Source: JAWOLE01 sp963815655
GTDB taxonomy: Bacteria > Acidobacteriota > Thermoanaerobaculia > UBA5066 > Gp7-AA6
Assembly: GCA_963815655.1 (NCBI GenBank)
Contig: CAWFHK010000001.1
Location: forward strand, 186,001 to 250,000
DNA: 64,000 nucleotides
Reading direction: 5' to 3'
Part shown: positions 17,051 through 25,227 of the stretch, piece by piece
How positions within the stretch are numbered: position 1 is the stretch's first letter
Layout of the letters: each line of letters opens with the position of its first letter
The notes under the pieces: generated by a model
Told to the model about the DNA's origin: nothing
Seen by the model: the letters and a program-made list of their open reading frames with translations, nothing else
Databases searched by the model: none
Program-made: the position numbers and the translations under genes

Positions 17051-17788
17051 TTACGCTTCGCGCTTGAGCGCTTGCCGCCAGGCCCTTGCGGACTCGAGGA
17101 CCAGCGTCCGGTCGCTCGTCGTGAAGAAGGTGTAGCCCAGTTCTCGGAGGGACGGGATCTGGTCGGCGCGGCCGAGCATGATGCCGGCGGTCCTGCCGGA
17201 GGACTTCGCCTGGTCCGAGATTTTCGCGAGGGCTTCCCGGTAGCGCGGGTCGGCGTACTGGCCGGGGACACCGAGGGCCTGCGTCAGGTCGTTGGGGCCG
17301 ACATAGAGGACGTCGAGCCCGGGCTCCGCCGAGATGGCCTGGAGCTCCGCCAGCGCGCCCGCGGTTTCGATCTGAACGACGACGAGCGTCTGTTCGTTGG
17401 CTTCCTTCACGAAACGGTCCAGGGGGATCGCCCCGTAGCGATTCGCTCGCACGCCGGCGAGGCCGCGCCTGCCGGCGGGGGGATATTTCGCGCTCTCGAT
17501 CGCGCCGCGCACCGTCGCGCGGCCGTCCCCGCGGGGAAACAGGAGCCCGACCGCTCCGGCGTCGAGGCTTCTCCCGACCTCGGCCGCGGTGCACGACGGC
17601 ACGCGCACGATCGCCGGCAATCCCGCCCCATCGGCCGCGATGACCATCGCTTCGATCGACTCGATCGAGAAGAACCCATGCTCCGCGTCGAGCACTGCGA
17701 AATCGAACCCCGCCAGCGCGAGCAGCTCGGCGACGCCCGCCGTCGGCCAGGTGAGGAAGCAGCCGAGGAGCGGCTCGTGGGCCTGCAC
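17051..17788 (-). CDS. HpcH/HpaI-family class II aldolase
   Basis: 245 aa. The family reversibly cleaves 4-hydroxy-2-oxo acids to pyruvate plus an aldehyde. Visible marks: DAEHGFF near residue 35 (the D-x-E-H active-site segment), VQIETAGAL holding the metal-binding Glu, and VGPNDLTQALG holding the metal-binding Asp. Could equally act on 2-keto-3-deoxy sugar acids; no pathway neighbours help decide. Start is the GTG at 17788, which has GGGGAGA just upstream. The gene sits between a MoxR-type ATPase and a VWA gene that normally adjoin, and is bordered by two different repeat families, suggesting insertion of this gene as a unit. Confidence 0.85.
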   Translation of the reverse strand: MQAHEPLLGCFLTWPTAGVAELLALAGFDFAVLDAEHGFFSIESIEAMVIAADGAGLPAIVRVPSCTAAEVGRSLDAGAVGLLFPRGDGRATVRGAIESAKYPPAGRRGLAGVRANRYGAIPLDRFVKEANEQTLVVVQIETAGALAELQAISAEPGLDVLYVGPNDLTQALGVPGQYADPRYREALAKISDQAKSSGRTAGIMLGRADQIPSLRELGYTFFTTSDRTLVLESARAWRQALKREA

Positions 17789-17806
17789 TCTCCCCTTGAA
17801 ACCGCG

Positions 17807-17839
17807 GAGCAGATCCTTCGCTTCGCTCAGGATGACAGG
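17807..17839. repeat. GAGCGAAGCGAAGGATCT-type repeat, single copy
   Basis: Reading the minus strand, TGTCATCCTGAGCGAAGCGA is followed by AGGATCTGCTC. This word recurs, in either orientation and slightly varied, at 36464, 36541, 49373, 49629, 55043, 55128 and 63826. Here it fills most of the gap between the MoxR-type ATPase stop and the aldolase start. Its translation yields the CHPERSEGS peptide often seen in false short ORFs. Confidence 0.85.
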
Positions 17840-17842
17840 GCC

Positions 17843-19390
17843 CTAGTTGGTCCGCGAGCGGACGAGATTGAACTTCAGCATCTCGGTGTAGGAGACCTTG
17901 GAGTCCAGGTCTTCGCGGGCGATCTTCAGGTGCTGGGTCAGGCCCTCGAGGACGAGCTCCATGCCGACGGCGCGCTCTTCCGGCGTGGCCGGAGCGAAAT
18001 GCTCCTCGACCGCCTTTCGCAGGCCGGGGACGGAGTCCAGGGCCTTGAGGTGCTCGGAGAAGGGCGTGTCGTCGGAGAGGGTGATCTTGTTGCCGGCGGC
18101 GAACCACTCGATGATCGGCTCGTAGAGGGGATGGTTCTTTTCCGGCGGCGGGTTGGCGCGGGCCCGTCGGACCGGCGGGATTTCGTCGGAGGTCTCGTCC
18201 GGCTCCTCGCGCCGCCGCTGCGTCGGGCGGCCGGCGTCGGGCGCGGGGAAGCGGGCGTCGAAGAGTTTCTTGACGGCGGCGCCGATGAGCCGCTTCGCGA
18301 TGACCTCGGCCCCCTGCTGCTCTCCCTCGTAGACCATCTCGACCTTGCCGGTGATCGCGGGAAGCGTCGAGGGCAGGTCGCAGAGACGGGGAGCCACGCG
18401 CTTCTCGCCGTGCTTCAGGCCGCGGCGCTCGAGGTTCGAGGCGAGGATCTCGACCGCGGCGATCGGCATGCGCGCGGACACTCCCGAGGACTGGTCCACG
18501 AACTCGCTCGAGCGCGCCGCGAAGGCGACTTCCTCGACGAGCTCCCGGAAGAAGTCGGGGATCTCGACGCGCGGCTCGTCCCGCCGATCCAGCCACGCCT
18601 CCTGCGCGGTGATCTTCGCCGCGGTCTTCACGTCGTCGGGGTAGTGGGTGACGATCTGCGAGGAGATGCGGTCCTTGAGAGGCGTGATGATGTTGCCCCG
18701 GTTGGTGTAGTCCTCCGGGTTGGCGGAGAAGACGAGCAGGATGTCGAGCGGGATCCGGATCGGGAAGCCGCGGATCTGCAGGTCCCGCTCCTCCAGGATG
18801 TTGAGCAACCCGACCTGGATGCGCGGCTGCAGGTCCGGCAGCTCGTTGATCGCGAAGATCCCGCGGTTGGTGCGCGGCACGATGCCGAAGTGAATGACCT
18901 CCTCGTCGGAATAGGAGCGGCGCTCGGTGGCCGCCTTGATCGGGTCCACGTCCCCGATGAGATCCGCGATCGTCACGTCGGGCGTCGCGAGCTTCTCCCG
19001 GTACCGCTCGGAGCGCCGGATCCACGCGAGAGGCGTGTCGTCCCCCCGCTCGGCGAGGATGCGGCGGCCGTACTTGGTGATCGGCTCGAAGGGGTCCTCG
19101 TTCAGCTCGCTGCCGGCGATCGCCGGGATCTCGGGGTCGAGGAGGTTGACGAGCATCCGGAGGAGCCGCGTCTTGGCCTGTCCCCGCAGGCCGAGCAGGA
19201 GGAAGTCGTGCTTGGAGAGGATCGCGTTGTGCAGGGAGGGGAGGACGGTCCTCTCGTACCCGTGGATTCCCTCGAACGGGTTCTCGCCGGCCGCGAGCGC
19301 CCGCCGCAGGTTCCCGCGCAGCTCCTCCTTGACGCCGCGCGGCCGATACCCGCTGCGCTTCAACTCTCCGACGGTCTGGGGCTTGCTCAC
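17843..19390 (-). CDS. MoxR/magnesium-chelatase-like AAA+ ATPase
   Basis: 515 aa. Walker A GLRGQAKT near residue 67-74; the Walker B position reads RGIFAINELPDL, with Asn instead of the first acidic residue but the catalytic Glu kept, as in a subgroup of ChlI-like proteins. LLNILEERDLQIRGFPIRIP and VFSANPEDYTNRG (sensor 1) are conserved. The C-terminal 130 residues include a charged linker (near 380-410) and a helical end. These ATPases act with VWA proteins to remodel or load metals into client enzymes; the partner here is probably 15800-16885. Start GTG 19390 gives MSKPQTVGEL with GAAGAA upstream. Confidence 0.85.
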   Translation of the reverse strand: MSKPQTVGELKRSGYRPRGVKEELRGNLRRALAAGENPFEGIHGYERTVLPSLHNAILSKHDFLLLGLRGQAKTRLLRMLVNLLDPEIPAIAGSELNEDPFEPITKYGRRILAERGDDTPLAWIRRSERYREKLATPDVTIADLIGDVDPIKAATERRSYSDEEVIHFGIVPRTNRGIFAINELPDLQPRIQVGLLNILEERDLQIRGFPIRIPLDILLVFSANPEDYTNRGNIITPLKDRISSQIVTHYPDDVKTAAKITAQEAWLDRRDEPRVEIPDFFRELVEEVAFAARSSEFVDQSSGVSARMPIAAVEILASNLERRGLKHGEKRVAPRLCDLPSTLPAITGKVEMVYEGEQQGAEVIAKRLIGAAVKKLFDARFPAPDAGRPTQRRREEPDETSDEIPPVRRARANPPPEKNHPLYEPIIEWFAAGNKITLSDDTPFSEHLKALDSVPGLRKAVEEHFAPATPEERAVGMELVLEGLTQHLKIAREDLDSKVSYTEMLKFNLVRSRTN

Positions 19391-19456
19391 TTCTTCACCA
19401 AGTTTCTAACCTTAACATCGGACGCGGCCCGGCTAACTGCCCGCGTTGCGCGACGC

Positions 19457-19939
19457 TCAGCCCGCCTTCCACGCCGGCACGCTCTCTCCGGGAAGAAAGA
19501 GCGGGGCCGCCGGCCGTCCGGCGAGGCGCGCGGCCAGAGCGGCGAACTCCTCCATCCTGGCCCGCTGGAATCCCTCGGCCGAGTCGCGCAGGACGCCATC
19601 CTGTCCCGAGAGGAGAAAGGTCGGAACGTTCGTCAGCCCGACCGCTTCGGAGAAGGGCCAGGGCTCGGGGTCGTAGAGGGTCGGGATCTCGACGCCGAGG
19701 CCGTCGTAGAAACGCCGGGTCGCGTCCGGATCGTCCTGCGAGACGGCCAGGACCGAGAGGGAGCCGCCGTCGCCGATCTTTCGGATCCGGTCGAAGAACG
19801 GCCAGGCGAGCTCGCACGTCGGGCACGTCGTCTTGAAGAATCCGTAGAGGATCTCGCCCGGCGGGACCGTGGCGGGACGGCCCGCCTCGTCCCGGAGCGC
19901 GACGGAAGGGACCGGGGTTCCGGGTTCGAGAGAGGCCAC
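19457..19939 (-). CDS. TlpA/AhpC-type thioredoxin-fold protein
   Basis: 160 aa. FFKTTCPTCELAWPFF carries a CPTC redox pair near the N-terminus of a thioredoxin fold; VSQDDPDATRRFYDGLG and the cis-Pro region NVPTFLL follow in order. No signal peptide or transmembrane helix is present, so it would be cytoplasmic if the start is right. I take the GTG at 19939, where ASLEPGTPVP, the usual TlpA N-terminal strand, begins. There is no SD, but TATACT lies 6 bp upstream of the GTG, which fits a leaderless transcript. It is divergent from the Tat-exported solute-binding protein 42 bp away. Confidence 0.75.
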   Translation of the reverse strand: MASLEPGTPVPSVALRDEAGRPATVPPGEILYGFFKTTCPTCELAWPFFDRIRKIGDGGSLSVLAVSQDDPDATRRFYDGLGVEIPTLYDPEPWPFSEAVGLTNVPTFLLSGQDGVLRDSAEGFQRARMEEFAALAARLAGRPAAPLFLPGESVPAWKAG

Positions 19940-19981
19940 GAGCCAAGTATAAGGAGGTTTGGCAGCGAGCTCCGGCGAGAC

Positions 19982-21325
19982 GTGAAGAAGAACGAGAGCG
20001 GCGGCGTGACGCGGAGAGAGTTTGTCAGGAGCGCCGGGGCGGCGCTGGCGGCGGGAGCGCTGCCCGTTTCCTGCGCGCGCCGGACGCCGCGCGGCAAGAC
20101 GCTCCGGATCATCCAGTGGAGCCATTACGTGCCGCGCTACGACCGGTGGTTCGATCACGTTTACGCGAAGGAGTGGGGCGCGAGGAACGGCATCGAGGTC
20201 GTCGTGGATCACATGTCCGCGACCGAGGTCGCGGCGCGCGGCGCGGCCGAGGCGGCGGCCGGCAAGGGGCACGATCTCTTTCACTTCCTCTCGCCTCCGG
20301 CGGCGTTCGAGAGGCAGGCGATCGACCATGCCGACGTCATCGCCGAAGTCGAGAAACGGCACGGGAAAATGATCCCGCTGGCGCACCGGTCGACATTCAA
20401 CCCCGAGACGGGAAGGTCGTTCGCGTTCTCGGACTCCTACGTTCCGGACCCGGGCAATTACCGGATCGATCTCTGGACCCGGGCCGGATTCCCCAACGGC
20501 CCCGAGAGCTGGGAAGACCTGCGCGCCGGGGGCCGGACGATCCGGGAGAGGTTCGGGAATCCTGTCGGCATCGGGTTCTCGCAGGAGATGGACTCGAACA
20601 TGGCGTTGCGCGCTCTCCTCTGGTCCTTCGGCGGCGCGGAGCAGGATGAGCGGGGACGTCCGGCGCTGGCCTCGAAGGAGACCATAGAGGCCGTCAAGTT
20701 CGCGCGGGCGCTCTACCGGGAGGCCGGCGCGCCGGAAGTCTTCACCTGGGACCCTTCCTCCAACAACCGGGCGATGCTCTCCGGCCGGGCTTCGTTCGTC
20801 CAGAACGCGATCTCGGTGACGCGTTCCGCGGAGAAGGAGAACCCGGAGATGGCGCGGAAGATCGGCCTGACATCGGCCCTGCGCGGCCCGATCCGGCGGA
20901 TCGCCGCGGAGCACCTGATGAGCTGCTACGTGATCTGGAAATTCGCGGAGAACCCGGAGGCGGCGAAGCAGTTCCTGGTGGACCTCGTCGACCATTTCAC
21001 CGACGTGTTCCGCGAAAGCGAGTTCTACAGCTTTCCCTGCTATCCGGCGACGGTGCCGGACCTGGCCGCCCGGATTGCCGGCGATCCGAAGGCGCAACCG
21101 CCCGGCAAGTACGGCGTCCTCGCGACGGCGCTCGACTGGTCCACGAACGTCGGTTTCCCCGGCTACGCCACCGCGGCCGTGGACGAAGTCTTCAACACGT
21201 TCGTGATCCCGACGATGTTCGCGCGCGTGGCCCGCGACGAAGTGTCTCCCGAGGACGCGGTCCGGGCCGCGCAGGCGCAGATCACGAGGATCTTCTCGCG
21301 GCGCGACCGTCGCGAGAGACGGTGA
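19982..21325 (+). CDS. Tat-exported ABC extracellular solute-binding protein (orphan)
   Basis: 447 aa. The N-terminus TRREFVRSAGAALAAGALPVSCA is a twin-arginine signal ending in a possible lipobox Cys (PVSC). The rest is a family-1 solute-binding protein (LRIIQWSHYVPRYDRWFDHV, then AGKGHDLFHF). It is clearly paralogous to the binding protein at 55181-56485, which begins LKIVQWKHFVPDYDKWFN. No permease or ATPase gene is near, so it may serve the transporter at 51.4-55 kb or be an orphan sensor component. GTG 19982 and GTG 20006 are both possible starts; neither has a strong SD, and I list the longer. A GGCGGGC/GCCCGCC hairpin follows at 21330-21348. Confidence 0.8.
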   Translation: MKKNESGGVTRREFVRSAGAALAAGALPVSCARRTPRGKTLRIIQWSHYVPRYDRWFDHVYAKEWGARNGIEVVVDHMSATEVAARGAAEAAAGKGHDLFHFLSPPAAFERQAIDHADVIAEVEKRHGKMIPLAHRSTFNPETGRSFAFSDSYVPDPGNYRIDLWTRAGFPNGPESWEDLRAGGRTIRERFGNPVGIGFSQEMDSNMALRALLWSFGGAEQDERGRPALASKETIEAVKFARALYREAGAPEVFTWDPSSNNRAMLSGRASFVQNAISVTRSAEKENPEMARKIGLTSALRGPIRRIAAEHLMSCYVIWKFAENPEAAKQFLVDLVDHFTDVFRESEFYSFPCYPATVPDLAARIAGDPKAQPPGKYGVLATALDWSTNVGFPGYATAAVDEVFNTFVIPTMFARVARDEVSPEDAVRAAQAQITRIFSRRDRRERR

Positions 21326-21329
21326 CCGG

Positions 21330-21348
21330 GGCGGGCTCCTGGCCCGCC
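21330..21348. other. Short GC hairpin in convergent gap
   Basis: GGCGGGC (21330-21336) pairs with GCCCGCC (21342-21348) around a 5-nt loop, directly after the solute-binding protein stop and before the convergent regulator gene ends. There is no T-run on either strand, so it is at most a weak bidirectional terminator. Confidence 0.4.
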
Positions 21349-21405
21349 AGCTTGCCTCTCAACGAGTCGCGCGTGTTTCGGCCGGGTGTCCGTGAATTAT
21401 CCGGG

Positions 21406-22971
21406 CTAGCCGAAGTCGGGCTCTTCGAGGAGGCGGCGGAGGGCGTCTTCCTTGCGATTCTGCTGTTCCTGCCTGTCGTGGAGGATGGGAGGGGCGGCGC
21501 GCTCGCGGCATTCGCGGGAAGAGAGGCGGCACCGCTCGCAGGTCAGGCTCACGTCCACCCGGGCGACCGCGGGATCGTCCCAGAACCGGACCCGGTCCCG
21601 GAAGGCGTCGTCGACCAGGAACCCGAGCGAGACACAGGAGTTGGCCCGGGCGCTCAGGGCGAGGGGGCGAGCCATGGCGATCACGAAGAACCCGGCGCCT
21701 TCGTCCAGGAAATGGGACCGCTGGGCGGACACGACGGGGCGCGGGTCGCGGGCCCTTCCGGCCCGCTCCATCTCGCGGAGCAGCCGCATCGCGGGCCAGC
21801 GCCGGCAGTAAGTCTCACCGGCGCCGACGCCGTGCGGGACCGGAACGCGCGAAAGGTTCAGGACCTTCGTCAGATCGTAGCTCTGCGTGCGGACCGGGTG
21901 GCTGAACCTCATGAAGAAGATCTCGCGCAGGCCGAAGAAGCGGGGGATCAGCTGCGTCAGGCGGTGGAAGAACGTCTCGGGCGTCGCGTCGTAGCGCCGC
22001 ATGACGTCGAGCAGCGCGTCCCCATTCCACTTCGGCCTCGCGAAGAACCGGGCGAGATCCTCGCGCAGCGCGTCGCGGTCGGTCAGCAGCGCGCCGGCGA
22101 AATAGGAGGCCTTGAAGTTGTTCAGGACCTGGTCGAACGACTCGACCTTGAGCCAGCTCGAGGTCGTCGCGCGCTCGGTCAGGCGGAGCTCCCGGTAGCC
22201 GATCTCCCGCGCCAGGAGGAATCCCTTCTGCGACGGCATCAGGCGTCCGTTGATCAGGAGCCTCGGGGGTTTCCCGTCCAGGAAGACGGAGCGAAAACTC
22301 TTGAGCTCGGGGCTCGCGGGCAGCGTCTTTTCGTCCAGGACGTAGCCGTGCTCGCGCTCGAGGATCGCTCCCAGGCGCGAGAAGGCCGGCGGCTTCCGGC
22401 CGGACCAGCCCCGGGCCCGCCGGTACGAGGCCGCGGCGTCCTCGAGATCCTCGAAATAGTTCGCGTGCATCTGCTGGTAGGAGCGGAGGGCGGCCAGCAG
22501 GAAGTGCTCCGCGTGCACGTCGTAGAGGCGTCCCACTTCCAGGAACGTCCGCAGGAGCGCGCCCGCCCTGGCCGGGTCCTGCGTCACGAGGTCGAAGAGG
22601 TCCTCCGGCTGGATGCCGAAGAGGTCGAAGGGGAACTCGCGCAGGAGTCCCGAGGAGAAGACCGCCTTGACGGGGTTCAACTCCTCGTCCACCTGGAGTG
22701 AGACGAGGGAGTCGAAGGGGACGTCGAGCGCGCGCGCGAGGTCGATCAGCTTCCCCGGCTTCGGGTATTTCTTTCCCTTCTCGATCTCGGAGAGGTAGGA
22801 GACGGACAGCCCCGACCGCGCCGCGATCGCCTTCAGGGGCTTCCCCTTTTCCAGGCGCAGGCTCCTCAGCTTCAGGCCGAGCACGTAGCGCAGGTGCTCG
22901 CTGTCGAGGGGAGGCGCGGGGGCGTCCTGGTCGCTGCTCACAGGCCGATCGCGGAAAGAGGAGTATGCCAT
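21406..22971 (-). CDS. XRE-family regulator with IrrE-like and ScfR/RamB C-terminal domains
   Basis: 521 aa. HTH_3 DNA-binding domain at about residues 28-85 (LRSLRLEKGKPLKAIAARSG, then SVSYLSEIEKGKKYP). A middle domain resembles ImmA/IrrE-type proteins (GFLLAREIGYRELRLTER) but lacks a clear HExxH. The C-terminal domain is of the short-chain fatty-acyl regulator type, with the Cys cluster CERCRLSSREC near the end. Named relatives are RamB of Corynebacterium, which controls acetate and glyoxylate genes, and MccR of mycobacteria, which controls methylcitrate genes. A role in sensing acyl-CoA and tuning the acs, citrate synthase or malate synthase genes of this window is therefore attractive but unproven. 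Start ATG 22971 is tentative; no strong SD is visible. Confidence 0.8.
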   Translation of the reverse strand: MAYSSFRDRPVSSDQDAPAPPLDSEHLRYVLGLKLRSLRLEKGKPLKAIAARSGLSVSYLSEIEKGKKYPKPGKLIDLARALDVPFDSLVSLQVDEELNPVKAVFSSGLLREFPFDLFGIQPEDLFDLVTQDPARAGALLRTFLEVGRLYDVHAEHFLLAALRSYQQMHANYFEDLEDAAASYRRARGWSGRKPPAFSRLGAILEREHGYVLDEKTLPASPELKSFRSVFLDGKPPRLLINGRLMPSQKGFLLAREIGYRELRLTERATTSSWLKVESFDQVLNNFKASYFAGALLTDRDALREDLARFFARPKWNGDALLDVMRRYDATPETFFHRLTQLIPRFFGLREIFFMRFSHPVRTQSYDLTKVLNLSRVPVPHGVGAGETYCRRWPAMRLLREMERAGRARDPRPVVSAQRSHFLDEGAGFFVIAMARPLALSARANSCVSLGFLVDDAFRDRVRFWDDPAVARVDVSLTCERCRLSSRECRERAAPPILHDRQEQQNRKEDALRRLLEEPDFG

Positions 22972-23063
22972 TTTCAGCGAATTTCCGCTCTCGACCGCCA
23001 CTTCGCTCGATCTCGAGGAAGGCCGCCCTCCTCGATCCGGCGCCGGCGGTGTAACGTCCTCCC

Positions 23064-23813
23064 GTGGCGTCCTTCGCCGATCACTTCTCGGGTCGCGCGG
23101 GCGACTACGCGCGGTACCGGCCGGATTATCCGCGTGCCCTCTTCGAGTTCCTGGCCCGCCTGGCCCCGGGGCGCGGGACCGCATGGGACTGCGCGACCGG
23201 GAGCGGGCAGGCCGCTCTGGGGCTGGCCGGGAGCTTCGACGCTGTCGTCGCCACCGACGCCAGCCTCAACCAGATCGCGAGCGCCGCCCGGCACCGGCGC
23301 GTCCACTATGCCGTCGCGCCGGCGGAGAGGGCGCCCCTCCCGAGCGGCTCGGTCGCGCTCGTCGCGGCCGCGCAGGCGCTCCACTGGTTCGACCGGGCCC
23401 GCTTCTGGGCGGAGGCGCGCCGGGTTCTCGTTCCGGGCGGTGTCGTCGCCGTCTGGTCGTACCACGGCTTCCACGTCAACCCCGAGGTGGAGGCGGTCGT
23501 TCACCGGCTCTACAAGGGGATCGTCGGGCCCTACTGGCCTCCGGAGCGGGCTCTCGTCGAGCGGGGATACGGCGCGCTCGAGTTCCCGTTCGCGCCGGTC
23601 GAGCCGCCCCCGTTGCGGCTCGAGAAGCCATGGAACCTGGCGGCCGTGACGGGGTACCTGCGCACCTGGTCGGCCGTGCAGCGGTACGAAGCGGCCACTG
23701 GCCGCGATCCCCTCGATCTCATTCGAGAGGAGCTGGCGGCCGCCTGGGGCCCCCCGGAGCGCGTCCGCTCGTTCCAATGGGACCTGGATCTGCGGATCGG
23801 GCGCAAGGACTAG
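23064..23813 (+). CDS. Class I SAM-dependent methyltransferase
   Basis: 249 aa. Starts FADHFSGRAGDYARYRPDYP, the usual opening of the trans-aconitate/Crg1-like methyltransferase group. Motif I is WDCATGSGQAALGLA, motif II area VVATDASLNQI, and motif IV VAAAQALHWFD. Substrate unknown; the yeast and bacterial relatives methylate small carboxylic acids, but many members are uncharacterised. GTG start at 23064. It is divergent from the RamB-like regulator across 92 bp and may be regulated by it. Confidence 0.85.
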   Translation: MASFADHFSGRAGDYARYRPDYPRALFEFLARLAPGRGTAWDCATGSGQAALGLAGSFDAVVATDASLNQIASAARHRRVHYAVAPAERAPLPSGSVALVAAAQALHWFDRARFWAEARRVLVPGGVVAVWSYHGFHVNPEVEAVVHRLYKGIVGPYWPPERALVERGYGALEFPFAPVEPPPLRLEKPWNLAAVTGYLRTWSAVQRYEAATGRDPLDLIREELAAAWGPPERVRSFQWDLDLRIGRKD

Positions 23814-23839
23814 CGTCCCGCTGACGGTAGAATCCCCCC

Positions 23840-24862
23840 GTGGCTGTTTCGGATACATCGGGGAGGCGGCTCGGCAACCTGCGCCTCTCCGTGACGGACC
23901 GGTGCAACCTCCGGTGCCAGTACTGCATGCCGGAGAGGGACTACGTCTGGCTGCCCCGGAAGGACATCCTGGATTTCGAGGAAGTGAGCGTCCTCGTGGA
24001 TGTCTTCGCCGACCTCGGCGTGGACCGGGTCCGGATCACGGGGGGCGAGCCGCTGGTCCGGCGCGACCTGCCGGAGCTCGTCCGGATGATCGCGGCCAAG
24101 CCCGCGATCCGCGACCTCGCGATGACGACCAACGGCGTCCTCCTCGCGGAGAACGTGGAGACGCTCCGGGAGGCGGGACTCTCCCGCGTGACGGTCAGTC
24201 TCGACACGTTGAATCCCGAGCGCTTCCGCGCCCTGACCCGTTTCGACGACCTGGCGCGCGTGCTGAAGGGGATCGAAGCGGCGTCGGGCGCTGGATTTTC
24301 CGCCGTCAAGATCGACTCGGTCGTGATCCGCGGCGTGAACGAGGACGAGCTCGTGCCGCTGCTCGAGCACGGCCGGAGGCTCGGCGCCGAAGTGCGCTTC
24401 ATCGAGTACATGGACGTCGGGGGAGCGACGCGCTGGTCGCGCGACAAGGTCGTCCCGCGCGCGGAGTTGCTCGGAACGCTGGCGCGGCATTACGGGCCGA
24501 TCCATCCGCTGGCCGAGAAGACCTCCGCGCCCGCGGAACGGTTCCGGCTCCCCGACGGGACGGTCTTCGGGATCATCGCCTCGACGACGGCTCCTTTCTG
24601 CGGCTCCTGCGACCGCAGCCGGCTGACCGCCGACGGCCTCTGGTACCTCTGCCTCTACGCGGCGCGCGGGATCAACCTGGGGGAGCCCCTCCGGGCAGGC
24701 GCCTCGCGGCAGGAGCTCCGGGCCCTGATCGAGGCGGCCTGGCGCGGGCGGACGGACCGCGGCGCGGAGGATCGGCTGGCGCTGCGGGATCGCGCCGCGC
24801 TCGTCCCGATCACGACGCTCCAGCGCGACCCGCACCTGGAGATGCACACGCGGGGAGGGTGA
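23840..24862 (+). CDS. moaA: GTP 3',8-cyclase, molybdenum cofactor biosynthesis
   Basis: 340 aa. Converts GTP to 3',8-cH2GTP, the first step to molybdopterin. CNLRCQYC near residue 22 is the radical SAM cluster motif, and CGSCDRSRLTADGLWYLC near 257-274 is the second cluster that holds GTP. ITGGEPLVR is the SAM-binding GGEP motif. The protein ends in Gly-Gly as required for MoaC cooperation. It is the only moa gene in the window and stands at one end of the formate dehydrogenase island, whose catalytic subunit needs molybdopterin (or tungstopterin). Spacing to the previous gene is 26 bp. Confidence 0.95.
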   Translation: MAVSDTSGRRLGNLRLSVTDRCNLRCQYCMPERDYVWLPRKDILDFEEVSVLVDVFADLGVDRVRITGGEPLVRRDLPELVRMIAAKPAIRDLAMTTNGVLLAENVETLREAGLSRVTVSLDTLNPERFRALTRFDDLARVLKGIEAASGAGFSAVKIDSVVIRGVNEDELVPLLEHGRRLGAEVRFIEYMDVGGATRWSRDKVVPRAELLGTLARHYGPIHPLAEKTSAPAERFRLPDGTVFGIIASTTAPFCGSCDRSRLTADGLWYLCLYAARGINLGEPLRAGASRQELRALIEAAWRGRTDRGAEDRLALRDRAALVPITTLQRDPHLEMHTRGG

Positions 24863-24867
24863 AGTTG

Positions 24868-24902
24868 AGGTTCCAGGCTTCAAGTTTCAGGTTCCAGGTG
24901 GC
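24868..24902. repeat. Heptamer repeat, TTCCAGG word, one arm
   Basis: Five consecutive 7-nt units: AGGTTCC, AGGCTTC, AAGTTTC, AGGTTCC, AGGTGGC. It begins 5 bp after the moaA stop and ends 3 bp before the TTG start of the next small gene. No inverted partner is present. The last unit contains AGGTGG, which could serve as the SD of that gene. Confidence 0.8.
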
Positions 24903-24905
24903 GCG

Positions 24906-25217
24906 TTGAGCGACGAGCGGCCGCCCGAAGGATCGGCGCAGACGGTGCCGGGGCTGACGAATCCGAAGACGCTCGGGCTCGAGCGGTTCCTGATCCGCCT
25001 TCGCGAGGGCTCCATGACGCAGTCCGCCTGGCGCCTCTCGGTGAGCTGCGACGAGGGGCGGGGCGCGATCATCGCCGTCGAAATCCCGCCCGAAGTCACG
25101 TTCTACCGGGGGGACGGGCTCTTCCTCGGCTGGACACAGGACCGGATGGCGGCGGCGTACCAGGCGCTCCTTCCGAAATCGGAGGACGACGGCTTCGAGA
25201 TGCACCAGCTCGGCTGA
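24906..25217 (+). CDS. Small protein of unknown function
   Basis: 103 aa, TTG start. The sequence has ordinary composition and regular hydrophobic spacing (SAWRLSVSC, GAIIAVEIPPEVTFYRGDGLFLGWTQDRMAAAY), so it looks real, but I recognise no family. Its SD would be AGGTGG from the preceding heptamer repeat. It lies directly downstream of moaA on the same strand and converges with the hemerythrin-like gene 10 bp away. A link to formate dehydrogenase maturation is possible from position only. Confidence 0.55.
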   Translation: MSDERPPEGSAQTVPGLTNPKTLGLERFLIRLREGSMTQSAWRLSVSCDEGRGAIIAVEIPPEVTFYRGDGLFLGWTQDRMAAAYQALLPKSEDDGFEMHQLG

Positions 25218-25227
25218 GGGCTCGCCC

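Noticed and set aside
17039..19981. A very long plus-strand open frame leading into the orphan binding protein
   Set aside because: Only the part from about 19982 encodes a recognisable protein; the rest is antisense to the MoxR-type ATPase and aldolase genes.
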